A DNA stretch of 64,000 bases from Lichtheimia corymbifera B2541 (taxonomy: Eukaryota; Mucoromycota; Mucoromycetes; Mucorales; Lichtheimiaceae). The notes under the pieces were generated by a model, which was not told where the DNA came from, did no database searches, and saw only the letters and a list, made by a program, of their open reading frames with translations. The stretch spans positions 62,001 through 126,000 of the forward strand of contig JNEU01000922.1 in the NCBI GenBank assembly GCA_000697475.1. Direction: 5' to 3'. Below are positions 36,201 through 45,963 of the stretch, piece after piece (position 1 is the stretch's first letter; the number at the start of each line of letters is the position of its first letter). The position numbers and the translations under genes are program-made.

Positions 36201-37284
36201 CGCCGGAGGATGCAGTCAGAGCCGGTTGTCGCCACATCTTTTGCCGAGATGTAAGGATGATTAAGTACAATGTTGCTAAGGATGATGGACCCACTTATTG
36301 GTTTGTTTTAGTGTTGTATTCGATACCTTGCAAGCTTTGATAGCGAAGAGGCTCCTACGGATCAAGGACCCAAATGCCCAACATGCTTTGCCGACTTTGA
36401 CGTCAATTTGAATCAACCCACTGTGGAACTTCATCACGAAGCAGGTTTACATGCCACATACGCAAAGACCAGCATTGTCAATCGTATCAACATGGACAAG
36501 TGGCGTAGTTCAACCAAGATTGAGGCGCTTGTTGAGGAGTTATCAAAGTTGCAAGCGGAGGATCGCACCCTCAAGAGGTAAGGATTGAAAAATTTGTGTC
36601 CAAGATGTCATCACACAGGCTCATCAATTTTCTTTATTATAGCATTGTATTTTCACAGGTAAAAAAGAGCAAGGGTGGTACCATTGAAATGTACAAGGGA
36701 TACTCATTATAGCTGTGGTTAGTTTGTCAACTTTCTCGATCTGGTCTACTGGCGTCTTTCTCGTGCAGGCTTCGAATGCATTCGTTTGGATGGTACAATG
36801 TCACCGCAACAACGCGACGCTGCTATTAAACAGTGAGTGTGCTTGCTTATCATGCTGTTTCGTCCCTAACATGATGACTCGTTTTATAGCTTTAACAACA
36901 AGCCAAGTTGCACTGTGTTCCTTATCAGTTTGAAGGCAGGTGGTGTCGCATTGAATCTGGTTGAAGCAAGCCGTGTCTTTATCTGTGACCCTTGGTGGAA
37001 TCCAGCCGTCGAATTGCAAGCCATGGATCGTATTCACCGACTTGGTCAGCGACGTCCCATCAAGATCACGCGATTGATTATTGAAAACAGTATTGAAAAT
37101 CGTATTGTCCAATTACAAGATAAGAAGACGGCTCTTGTGGATAGCACAGTGGGTAAGTAAATAGGAGGGTGGATGGATGGGAAGGTCCCCAGTGTCCTTA
37201 TTCATGATTTATTATATAGGTCGTGATACTTCTGCTTTGGACAAGCTGAGTGCCGAAGATCTTCAATTCTTATTCGTGATGTGA
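33246..37284 (+). CDS. RAD16: RAD16-type SNF2 helicase with RING finger
   Basis: ATP-dependent DNA translocase with E3 ligase finger; in yeast acts with Rad7 in global-genome nucleotide excision repair. Nineteen exons: 33246-33693, 33750-34273, 34330-34515, 34585-34605, 34663-34749, 34808-34880, 34950-35009, 35071-35189, 35248-35292, 35354-35450, 35515-35617, 35678-35943, 36000-36059, 36129-36250, 36312-36577, 36643-36658, 36723-36832, 36890-37152 and 37220-37284 (2931 nt, 976 aa), every junction in phase. An acidic, low-complexity N-terminus is followed by [16 protein letters not shown] (Walker Lys400), HRIILDEAHNIK (DEAH 505-508), [19 protein letters not shown], and [13 protein letters not shown]. 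The RING (about 715-780) begins CMLC and ends CPTC. Motifs V-VI are [15 protein letters not shown] and [12 protein letters not shown]. Exons of 16 and 21 nt are notable. Confidence 0.94.
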
Positions 37285-37492
37285 TCAAGACCTCAACATC
37301 ATGATTCCATTTACTATTACAACTACTTGCTGCATATACAACATTCATTCATACATACATAGTCCTTGCTTTACTCAAACAAAGTTTCTTTAATTGCTGA
37401 TCCTTGTACAGAATGACAAGTGTGATGGTGATGGTATACAACAAAAGACTAGGCTGAATGGGCGTCCTTTTTTTCTTTCCCACTCCGTTTAT

Positions 37493-38057
37493 TTAAACGC
37501 GAGCATTGATATGGGGTTTGGCTTGAACATTGACGATAGCATCCAACATCTTTTCAACAGCCTTTTCCTTGTTTGTGGCGAAGGCGTTTTGGATTTCACC
37601 AATCTTGACTTCAGTCTCTTGATCCACGGCACCAAGGCTGGCATCCGACGCACCCGAATGCTATGTGTGAATGAAATGTTAGATGCATATATCCATGCAT
37701 ATACCACATTCATATCGTTCGTTACCTGGGCAACAAAGTTTTGGTACTCTTGATTCTTTTGAGCCTTCAACTCTTCAATTTCCTTGGTTGCTTCGGAACG
37801 GGCATCCTTGAGACGTTGGATACGGTCTGATACAAAGTGCCATTGTCAGAAAGGGGGATACCCAAGCCAAAGTAGATAGAGAACAAGTAGAGCTACTTAC
37901 ATTGCTTTGCCTTTTGCACAATCTTGGCTGCTTCGCGTTCAGCTTCCAATAAAGTGTTGATTCCCTGCGAGCTCGATGCCGACTACAGGAACAATAGACC
38001 ACCATTTCTTGTTAAAACTACTTTGGCGCTATAGTCTGTGGTTGCCATGCTTACCAT
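37493..38057 (-). CDS. VMA10: V-ATPase subunit G (Vma10)
   Basis: Part of the peripheral stalk of the vacuolar proton ATPase, paired with subunit E. Four exons on the minus strand: 38057-38055, 37982-37901, 37826-37726 and 37660-37493 (354 nt, 117 aa; family about 113-118). The first coding exon is exactly the ATG; a 72 bp intron (GTAAGC...CTGTAG) separates it from SASSSQGINTLLEAEREA. AAKIVQKAKQYRIQRLKDAR and EATKEIEELKAQKNQEYQNF complete the family signature, and the C-terminus ends NAFATNKEKAVEKMLDAIVN and then a short tail. Other frames open across the locus are shadows. Confidence 0.93.
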
Positions 38058-38660
38058 GCTGATGAGTTGAGTAGTAGAAATGAAACAAAAGGAGATGGCG
38101 TTTCTGGTATGAGCAAGTGTATGAAGTATAAGACAACCAACCGAATCCTTTGAAATGCCGCGTGGCCAGTGTGATACCATGCTCATTCCACCCCGCATTT
38201 GTGTCAAGTGGTGTGTGTGTATTTGATTCATGCCAACAACTATAATCCATCTATCCATCCAACTACTCTCTTTGCACACTCATGATACCACCACTACCAC
38301 GATTCTACATGAGCACTATATGCTAAATGTTGCATAATGTATGTACGAGTGGCAAAAGCATATGCTTGTTTCATGCATGTCTGTTGTTGAGTAATATTGC
38401 CCACCGCCATTGACTATGATTTTGAGTATCTCCGGGCAACTTCCTCATCCAAGTTGATGTAGAATGATAACCCTTCTCTCTAAATTATCTACAAATGATA
38501 GCTTTTGAAAAAATAGAAGATCTAGAAAATCCCATTACTGCACATGGCTAAACTGGTTTTATTCTTGAAGCAATCAAATTGTGGGGCTGGATGTGCTCTC
38601 CTTACCACTTTTTCTCTTTTGGTATTGGTCACTCACCAATGATGATGCATATGTATCAAT
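38058..38660. other. intergenic between divergent genes
   Basis: Promoter and leader of VMA10 to the left, and the upstream flank of the small secreted protein to the right. No gene seen. Confidence 0.5.
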
Positions 38661-38667
38661 TATAAAT
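38661..38667 (+). promoter_or_regulatory. TATA-like element
   Basis: TATAAAT at 38661-38667 lies about 75 bp upstream of the small secreted protein ATG (38740), a reasonable position for a core promoter. Confidence 0.45.
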
Positions 38668-38739
38668 ACTACAGTAGGATCCGCTTTTCCTTCCTGTCTT
38701 TATCTTTCTTTTCAAATACCATTTTTAATCCTTGTCAAC

Positions 38740-39107
38740 ATGAAGCAAGCTATCACTTTGGCTATGGTGCTTTTGGTGTCGTTGCTTAGCATCACTCATC
38801 CCGCTCAAGCACATGAATGTATCAGTAGCCCCGATCCTACTAGTGGATCATGCCCTCCTGGCTCCAAGCAACCAGAACCAAAAGCAGGCGAGATGACTAT
38901 TCGTATGTATTAGTTGGATTAGCCATGACGCACAAAACTCAATGATGGCTAACACGCACGCTTATTATGTAAATTTTCAGAATGCTGCATCAAGGCTTAA
39001 GCCATCCATCCAATCCTTTATTCCTTTCAGGGCTCACAGCTGAACAACATGGTCGAGAATGCATCGTAGAGAAGCAAAATACAAAATGCAGCTCATTGCA
39101 ACAATAA
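38740..39107 (+). CDS. small secreted cysteine-containing protein
   Basis: Exon 1 (38740-38902) gives a signal peptide (MKQAITLAMVLLVSLLSITH, cleavage probably near PAQA) and then HECISSPDPTSGSCPPGSKQ. After donor GTATGT at 38903 two acceptors are equally plausible. AG ending 38980 gives exon 38981-39000, a 60 aa product ending QCCIKA. AG ending 39030 gives exon 39031-39107, a 79 aa product ending RECIVEKQNTKCSSLQQ. Each mature form has four cysteines and both 3' sites follow a pyrimidine tract, so alternative splicing is possible. No family recognised; the function is unknown and I see no reason to assign one. Confidence 0.65.
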
Positions 39108-39593
39108 AGGAAACACCATACGTTATTAACTAGATACGCTGCTTTTGGTTAAAATGATTTCGAGGCCATAAATATAGGTAGCACTGTTAAGCAGTATCCT
39201 TATTGATTCTTGTGGGAGAGGTTTTGCGGCCATTACACAGCTTTTGGTATATTCTGTACATCCCTTATGCATCACAAAGGGATGCACTGCGCCTCAAATG
39301 CATGGCATTGCAGTAGACAAGCGATGTGATTCGACAATCACGTGATGAGAGCGACATGTTGTTAGCGTGCAGGTATTTATGATGCGATGCTCCTTGGTAT
39401 AATGATTGCAACTTGGCACCCGCGCCACCATGTAGCATTATGGAAGCATCTCCTATATTATATCAGGTCCTGAATGTGGTCACGGTTTAATCCAGCGTCC
39501 ACCAAAGTGCATTGTTGACCCCTTCTACTATACTTTTTCGCCAACTTTGTTGCTCGTTCAAGATACTTTTCTAATCCCTCTTTGTATACACAG
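39108..39593. other. intergenic, no gene seen
   Basis: AT-rich sequence without coding character, between the small secreted protein gene and the shared promoter-like module. Confidence 0.45.
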
Positions 39594-39740
39594 GTTGACC
39601 ACTTTATCAGTCCAATCAATCACAACTGGCTTTTATTTTTCATTCAAAACAATTCCCACGCCTCATAGCTGTACACTAAAGCAGAGCTGATGTTGTCGCG
39701 ACGTTAGCATACATCTCTTTCCTCTGTCGCATTTTCTTCG
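39594..39740 (+). promoter_or_regulatory. promoter-like module (copy 3)
   Basis: GACCACTTTATCAG (39597-39610), TCCCACGCCTCATAG (about 39654 on), GATGTTGTCGC (39689-39699) and CATCTCTTTCCTCTGTCGC (about 39712 on) repeat the words and order of copy 1 at 10.56-10.70 kb. A decayed family gene follows about 0.8 kb downstream. Confidence 0.5.
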
Positions 39741-40487
39741 TGATCCCATATATCAATCATCATCCCCGATCGTTGGGTACCTGTCAAGGAGAGACTCTGT
39801 GATCCATAAATTAGTGATGCTCATCAAATATTGATCTTTGTAATTATTCATGTAGTCATTGCGTTGTCCTTTATGACATTTGACCCTTCTCCTCACTGAC
39901 GCAGGAATACTTTGTGGTACATGTAAGGCTGTCAATATACATTGACGATTGCTTAATTAGTGAACTGCCGCCGAAAAGAGGCTGAAAGGTCATGTACACA
40001 TTCATGGAAAATCCACCTCCCCCCCCGGTCTAGGGAAAAGTTGTTGGGAACATTTTGTTGGGGACGTCTCCTCAGCGCGGCGCTGTGTCCATTCCAGATA
40101 TTTATGTTGCCAGAGGTTTCGAATCCCGTGGTACAGTAACAATCATTCCTGTGGCTCCTGCTTGTCGAATTACTATGACCACAAGAAGAACGAGAGGTCA
40201 TTTTACAAGTGGCCAGCATGTCTCAAGGTACAGCTTCTTCTGTTGCCAACGATTAAGAATGTTCACTTATGATATCATTCATGCATCCAATACGGCGTCC
40301 AGTATATTGTGACATCAAGCCTGCCTATACCTGAAATCAGTGAGTTGGCAGACGATGGCTGGCTTGGCATGAAGGCAGGGTGTTATTTTTTGACATCACA
40401 TGTGGAGAATGCAACACTGGCCCACCTCTGCATGTTACACCACAAAACCTGAGGTGTCTGCATGACATACACAAAGGACGTCTCTGA
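39741..40487. other. possible 5' remnant of the 40.5 kb family gene
   Basis: One frame at 40055-40312 (PDIYVARGFESRGTVTIIPV) has some protein character but no splice logic linking it to the downstream blocks. A C-run of nine lies at about 40018-40026. Confidence 0.3.
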
Positions 40488-41100
40488 CGCATTCTGGTCA
40501 AGGAATATCGGAATGTGGTGGTCTATCTTTTCTTTCGACCCCAAAGCAAACCACAAAGTCACCTCCAAAGCACACCGTTTGTAATCAAAGGTACGTCAAA
40601 GCCTTGTGTACGAGTGATATCATTTTGCTTATATATTCGCACGATTAATAACTACGCTATCTTCACAGATGAAGACTTTTGGGATTATTGGGAAGAAAAC
40701 AGGTGGCATTTCTATTGTATCCTAACAGCTGCTGAGGAAGCCCACCAGCAGCAAACTATGAGGATTTGGCTTCCGATCCACTGAACTTCAAACATTGCAT
40801 CCCTTATGGAACGGGAACATTTTGAATCCTCTAATCAGGTAATCATGTACGAATGCATTTCACCTCGAATACGCTACTAAACGAACATGTTCATTTAGCA
40901 TCACTGATAATGGCATGGCTCGAGCGAATAGCAGCGGCGGATTTTGGAAGGGAGGTGTAGAGTGGATGCTACATTCGGTTGTGTTCGCCCATTTTCTTGA
41001 CATTATGTACCGGACTTCCCTCAAGCAAGATCAAGGACACAAAAGAAGATATATTCTCTGGATGCTAGGCTATATCGACGGTGATGGATCGATGCATTAG
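40488..41100 (+). pseudogene. decayed family gene, paralogous to 25.3 kb
   Basis: Coding-like blocks: KDVSDAFWSRNIGMWWSIFS (from about 40478), FWDYWEENRWHFYCILTAAE (from about 40676, after a CTTCACAG acceptor) and GGVEWMLHSVVFAHFLDIMY, then RRYILWMLGYIDGDGSMH with TAG at 41098-41100. The last block matches the 25.3-25.8 kb locus. Blocks are in different frames and do not all join through good splice sites, so the gene is probably damaged, although an intact gene with unrecognised introns cannot be excluded. Confidence 0.45.
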
Positions 41101-41837
41101 ATAGTGCGATGTATGGCCTCTGCCGTGGGTGAGATTTCAGAAGGGGGGTCCTTCTACGCACGTGATGATCGCACTCTGCAGATGCTCAAAAATCGAAAGG
41201 CATTGGTTTCACAAATATGACATTTCAACATTATATATACCAGGCAGCGTGATTGCACAATTGTCAGCTCCTCCAAAAAAGGGGGAAGAGTGACAGGATT
41301 ATGAATTCTCTGCAGTGGTGGATCAAGTAAGTTTCTCATAAGTGGGGTTTTCTGTCGTTTGATCTATAATTCATTGTGATGTGTGAAGATTACAGTATAT
41401 CCAAAACGATGAACAAAGGTTGTACCAAAGACAACGTGTCCACCCCTGAAGAGGAACAACACACGCACACAGTCATGAAAGACGCTCTTTGTGATCATCT
41501 CAGGATTGTTTTATTAGAGACGCTACCAGTGATAAAGGGGGTGTGTACTAGTGAACAAATACAAAGAGATAGGCTTGGGTGGGTTGGGGGAAAAATGATT
41601 GATTGTGATGAGCATGAATGAATGAAATCCTTCAATGTTTTGATATCTGCCATGTTGGGTCAGTGCGGTGCATGCGTAGTCGTCGTCGTCGCCGCCACGA
41701 AGTCCATTTTTTATCATTTCTTTCTTGACACTCTCCTCAGTCTCCTTCTCTCTTTTGTGTGGCCTTGTTTCAAACACACACATCTAAATTTGCCAATCGA
41801 GAACAACACACACGACAAGATCGTCCAGGCACACACA
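41101..41837. other. intergenic, kinase promoter side
   Basis: No gene seen. The frame of the kinase is open back to 41622, but that stretch is low-complexity leader. CT-rich near 41700-41790. Confidence 0.5.
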
Positions 41838-43581
41838 ATGCTCACGCGCAGTAGCAATAACAGTATCCGCCAAGTGGACGCGACTCCTGAATGGGTACAA
41901 CAACCAGACGAATTCACCCCCGTGGCACAATCCAATGGTGCTGTTATGAAGCCAAAAGAGACTATGCCCCTTGGAGAACGTACTGCGCTGCCATTACAGT
42001 CCATTTCAACCGAGCATCGATACATGCGTTCAAGCAATAGCAGTAGCAGTAGTGGTGGATTCGGTAGCAGCAGTAGCGCCAGCAATAGCAACAGCAGTAG
42101 TCCACGACCGAGTCATGAACGTATCATGGAACCCGGCGAGTTTGATGATTTGGTGAACGACAAGCACTATTTATCCTCGGCTGATGAAGTGGATGAAGAA
42201 GATATGGAATCTGGACATGATGCTGGAAGTAGCAGTGGGGACGACGAAGGCGCGGTATCATCGTGGAATACGGCCAAACGTCCTCGAAAAAGACCAGCCC
42301 CACTTTCTCGATCCAAGCGACAAAAGCGACCCGCATCATCCCATCGACGCAGACAGCAAAAGCCATCTAAATCAAAATCAACCAGCAACAGCAACAGCAA
42401 TCATCATCCTATCAGTATGCCACCTATCACCTTATCGATTGAGCCCGAGGATCTCAAATTGAAGCGTGTTTTGGGCGAAGGTCAAATGGGAATGGTGATG
42501 CTTGCCGAATATCAAAGTGTCCCTGTCGCGTGCAAATTTCGACGTGCAAAGAAGAGCAAGCAAACATTCGAAGAAGCTATCACTCGTGAACTTGCATTTG
42601 CTGCTCGACTCTCGGTATGTCCTTACATGAATCCATGCATTGGCATTTTACGGTGCAAGCAGACAAAAACAGGCCGATTGGTTCGAGGAGATGATCTCTA
42701 CATTGTTCAACGATATTATGAAAATGGTGACCTGCGTGATTATATGGAGAATCTACAAGGTAAAAAGGTTGCTGGGATTGGGGAAAAGGTATGAATCATC
42801 CTAATTCAAGTGTTATTAATAATGGTGATTAGACAACTACTTTCATGAGTCACAAGTATTGCAGATTGCACTTACACTCTTTGCTGGATTGGCCGACGCT
42901 CACAGGATGAATATTGGCATTTTGGATCTCAAGTTGGAAAATATCTTGATCGATTCATGTGGATCAGCATGGATTACTGACTTTGGGTAAGTTAGATTGG
43001 GGGACAAGGAAGATGGGGGGATGTGAAAGCATATGCGTTGATAACGTCGGGGTTGGGATAGGGCTTGTGCAAGTAAGGGGGGAAAGGTGAAACAATCAAA
43101 TGCTGACAAACTTTCACAAACCTAGGTCATGTGTCGAATTACGGGGTGATGATGACTGGATTGATTTACGTTATGTTGGTGTACAATGGACAAAAGCAGT
43201 TGCTGCTCCAGGTAATTCATTCTTAGTCAACAACAAATCTCCCACATGAAACTAATTTCATTTATAGAAATGTTACATCAACACAGCTTTTCAAAGAAAT
43301 CCGATGTATTCATGGCCGTATCCATCATTGCCGAAGTACTTACCCCTCAGCTGAGTGACGAGGAATTCTCAGAGAGTGTGCTGACACGTGCCAAGAATGG
43401 AACTGTCAAGTTTAATCCTAAAAAGATCCATCCAATGTATCGTGAATTCGTTCCCATTCTCCAATCTGCCCTCAAGAATGACCCTGATGAACGGCCTTCA
43501 GCTCAACGAATCTACAAAGTCCTCCTCGAGATGCGTGATCGATCCATGGCGGATGGTATTCATCAACGAACGGTTACTTGA
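41838..43581 (+). CDS. protein kinase-like protein with variant HRD motif and basic disordered N-terminus
   Basis: Exons 41838-42788, 42865-42986, 43126-43211 and 43268-43581 (1473 nt, 490 aa). The first 200 residues are Ser-rich and then strongly basic (RPRKRPAPLSRSKRQKRP), consistent with nuclear targeting. The kinase domain starts near residue 205: Gly loop LGEGQMGMVMLAEY, VACKF (beta-3 Lys), IVQRYYENGDLRDYM hinge, catalytic loop GILDLKLENILID with Asp338 and Asn343, TDFG (356-358), and AAPEM. The catalytic HRD is ILD, so the family's usual His and Arg are lost while Asp, Lys and Asn remain; this is a non-RD kinase that could still be active. Convergent with the CHS4-like gene, 226 bp apart. 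No specific kinase family is recognised. Confidence 0.82.
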
Positions 43582-43807
43582 AAGAATCAGCTGTCAACGA
43601 AGCGACGTGTAAATATATCACCCCCCCCATTTCAAATATTCCCCCTTCCACAACAACAACAAATACAACATCGATTTGGGTTCTCTATGCCTTTTCTTTT
43701 TTCACTTTGCTTGTAATAAACAAGGACACTGTACAGAAAAAGATGAATGTTATACAGGGTATCATGTGGATGAATAAGAGAGATGTGCGTGCGTGTGTAT
43801 GTGATTT

Positions 43808-45280
43808 TTACATGGCAATGCATTGATGCCTTGTAAATGGGTTTCGCCGTCGCCCACGTTGTTTGCTGGTATCTTTATTATCTCCTTCTTCCTGTTGTTG
43901 ATTGCTGGATATCCACTTTGCAGCTGTGAGATGACCTAATGATGCAGCTTTTTGAAACCATGGGATAGCCATTTCAGAGGATGTCTCTATCCCGATCCCT
44001 CGATCGGTATACACGGCTACTAAATAACATGCCTTGGCAAGAATCCATCGATCGGTACCAAAACGAGCATGTCGACGTGCAGCGTATTGAACTGCTTTAC
44101 GAGCCCATTGATATGCATGATGATCGGATTGATCCATGTATGGATACGCTGATCCTGCAAGGCACAATATAGAAAAGATAATAGCTGCTTCAGGATGACA
44201 GCTTTGGTGAATGGCACGTGCATACCAATACACCCCCAATCCTTTATCTTGATCCATGAATCCTTCCAATGCATCATGTCCACCATAAAGAAACCCCTGT
44301 GCCAGCTTCAATTGACTCGCAGCATGACCGTGCTTGGCTGCATCATGCAATAAATCAATCGCATATCGCTTATCCGGCACCACAAGCGCATCTGTGTTTT
44401 CACTATAAAGAATGAGCATGGCAAGCATATACCGTGCTTCCGGCAATGAGGCCAATGCACGTTGTAACCATGATATGGCTTCACGCGCATGAATAAGTTG
44501 TCCACAATAGCCGTACCAATATACAATCGCCAGCTTATACATGCTTGTAGGATGCGCAAGGTGGGCTGCTTTGCGATAAAATGTAAAGGCACGTCGTTCA
44601 TCATGGCATGTACCAATACCAAGTTCATAGCATACGCCTGTACGATAGGTTGCTTCGGCATGATTTTGCTTGCTAGCTTGTGTGTACCAAAGAAACGCAC
44701 GTTCATGATCCAATGGCACACCTAGTTGCCCCGTACCATAACAATTGCCAAGTAAAAATTGAGCCTCTCCTGCCACACGCTTATTGGTTGCTGTGCTCAC
44801 AAGTCGTTTCAGTAATCGATATGCTTCTCTTCCTACGCCATAGGCAAGTGCCATTTGCTGTTGTTGCTGCTCTTGGGGTAGGTGCTCCGCAACTGTAACC
44901 AATTTTGGTTGGCTGTCGATCAGTGACATGCACAAGTGTAGCATCTGCAACGGATCGGAACATGCACGTTCACGCCATACATGCACTTGCTCCATACTTT
45001 CTGGGAGTGTGGCCCCGTGATGTGATGTGGCTGGTGTGTGTGAAGATAATAAAGGTGGTGTTGTGATACGATGATGATACTCAAAAGAGGATGATGATGG
45101 TGACGAATGAATCAAAAGGTGATCTGGAGCCATGTGTCTGTAAATGGAAGAAAACTCATCATAAAACCATTGGTGTGCGGATTGTTCTCGGCGGTGAGAC
45201 CGATATTCTTTTCCCATCTCAAGAGGGGGTGCTGATGTTGGCTCATCCTCTTGTGCTGTTGCTACTGATGGGCTATTCAT
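43808..45280 (-). CDS. Sel1-repeat protein, CHS4/SKT5-like chitin synthase activator
   Basis: In yeast Skt5/Chs4 recruits and activates chitin synthase III at the plasma membrane. Single exon, 490 aa from the 45280 ATG. Residues from about 160 on contain at least seven Sel1 repeats (for example GEAQFLLGNCYGTG, then HAEATYRTGVCYELGIG, HPTSMYKLAIVYWYGYCG, HAASQLKLAQGFLYGG). The last residues are QCIAM, so the C-terminus is a CaaX box (CIAM) fitting farnesylation, as in yeast Chs4. The N-terminus is disordered. The frame is open upstream to 45553, but that part reads like leader. Sel1 proteins are a broad group, so the CHS4 role rests mainly on the CaaX end and length. Confidence 0.78.
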   Translation of the reverse strand: MNSPSVATAQEDEPTSAPPLEMGKEYRSHRREQSAHQWFYDEFSSIYRHMAPDHLLIHSSPSSSSFEYHHRITTPPLLSSHTPATSHHGATLPESMEQVHVWRERACSDPLQMLHLCMSLIDSQPKLVTVAEHLPQEQQQQQMALAYGVGREAYRLLKRLVSTATNKRVAGEAQFLLGNCYGTGQLGVPLDHERAFLWYTQASKQNHAEATYRTGVCYELGIGTCHDERRAFTFYRKAAHLAHPTSMYKLAIVYWYGYCGQLIHAREAISWLQRALASLPEARYMLAMLILYSENTDALVVPDKRYAIDLLHDAAKHGHAASQLKLAQGFLYGGHDALEGFMDQDKGLGVYWYARAIHQSCHPEAAIIFSILCLAGSAYPYMDQSDHHAYQWARKAVQYAARRHARFGTDRWILAKACYLVAVYTDRGIGIETSSEMAIPWFQKAASLGHLTAAKWISSNQQQEEGDNKDTSKQRGRRRNPFTRHQCIAM

Positions 45281-45963
45281 GGGTGGTGGCCAAACGTCCT
45301 CAACAAGTGCAAGCGGAAAAAAGAAAGGTGAATGATGGTGAAAAGCGGCCCAAAACGAAAGAAAAGCAATATGCAAGAGACAAACGCACAATAGAGCATC
45401 ACGTTGCGTTGCATTACAAAGGTCAATAATAACGTTTGTATGTAATTCTCCGAAGACAACAGCAGTGGTGGTAAGCAGTAGTAGCAGTGTATGTTGCATC
45501 ATGCAATGCTTCTCTGGATAAACGATACTAGGTGATGATTCATAGCGATACAAAGATCAGCCATCATCTTTGCTTCTTGAAAAACCGCTCAACTCAACAC
45601 ACACTAATGCTCACACGCATCTTATACTTACTACGTCAGTAATAATGGTTAGTGCGGTAAATCAAAAAGTATTGGAAGATCGTTCAGCCAGTTGAAATGT
45701 TGTCAAACTCCCCTGGCAAAATCTCCGGAGGCGACTTCAGGCGGCAAGGTAGTACAAAAGGCATGTGCAGGCTTCCCCGCATTGCTCCGTGATTGGCCGA
45801 ATTAGGCAGTGCAATTGCTGTGGATGTCAAATGATTAGATCCATGCACATGAAAATTACGTCTTATCGCTTACACATAAATACATGGACCGTTTCACTTG
45901 GATTTCTCGGCCCCTTTTCTTTCTTATCTCTCTTTTTTTTCTCTAATCTTCTTTATTATCATC
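45281..45963. other. divergent promoter region between CHS4-like gene and SFC1
   Basis: Holds both 5' flanks. The CHS4-like frame continues 91 codons into it without a stop (to 45553). CT-rich just before the SFC1 ATG. No other gene seen. Confidence 0.5.

Noticed and set aside
36801..37112. Minus-strand frame of 103 codons
   Set aside because: Antisense to helicase motifs V-VI of RAD16.
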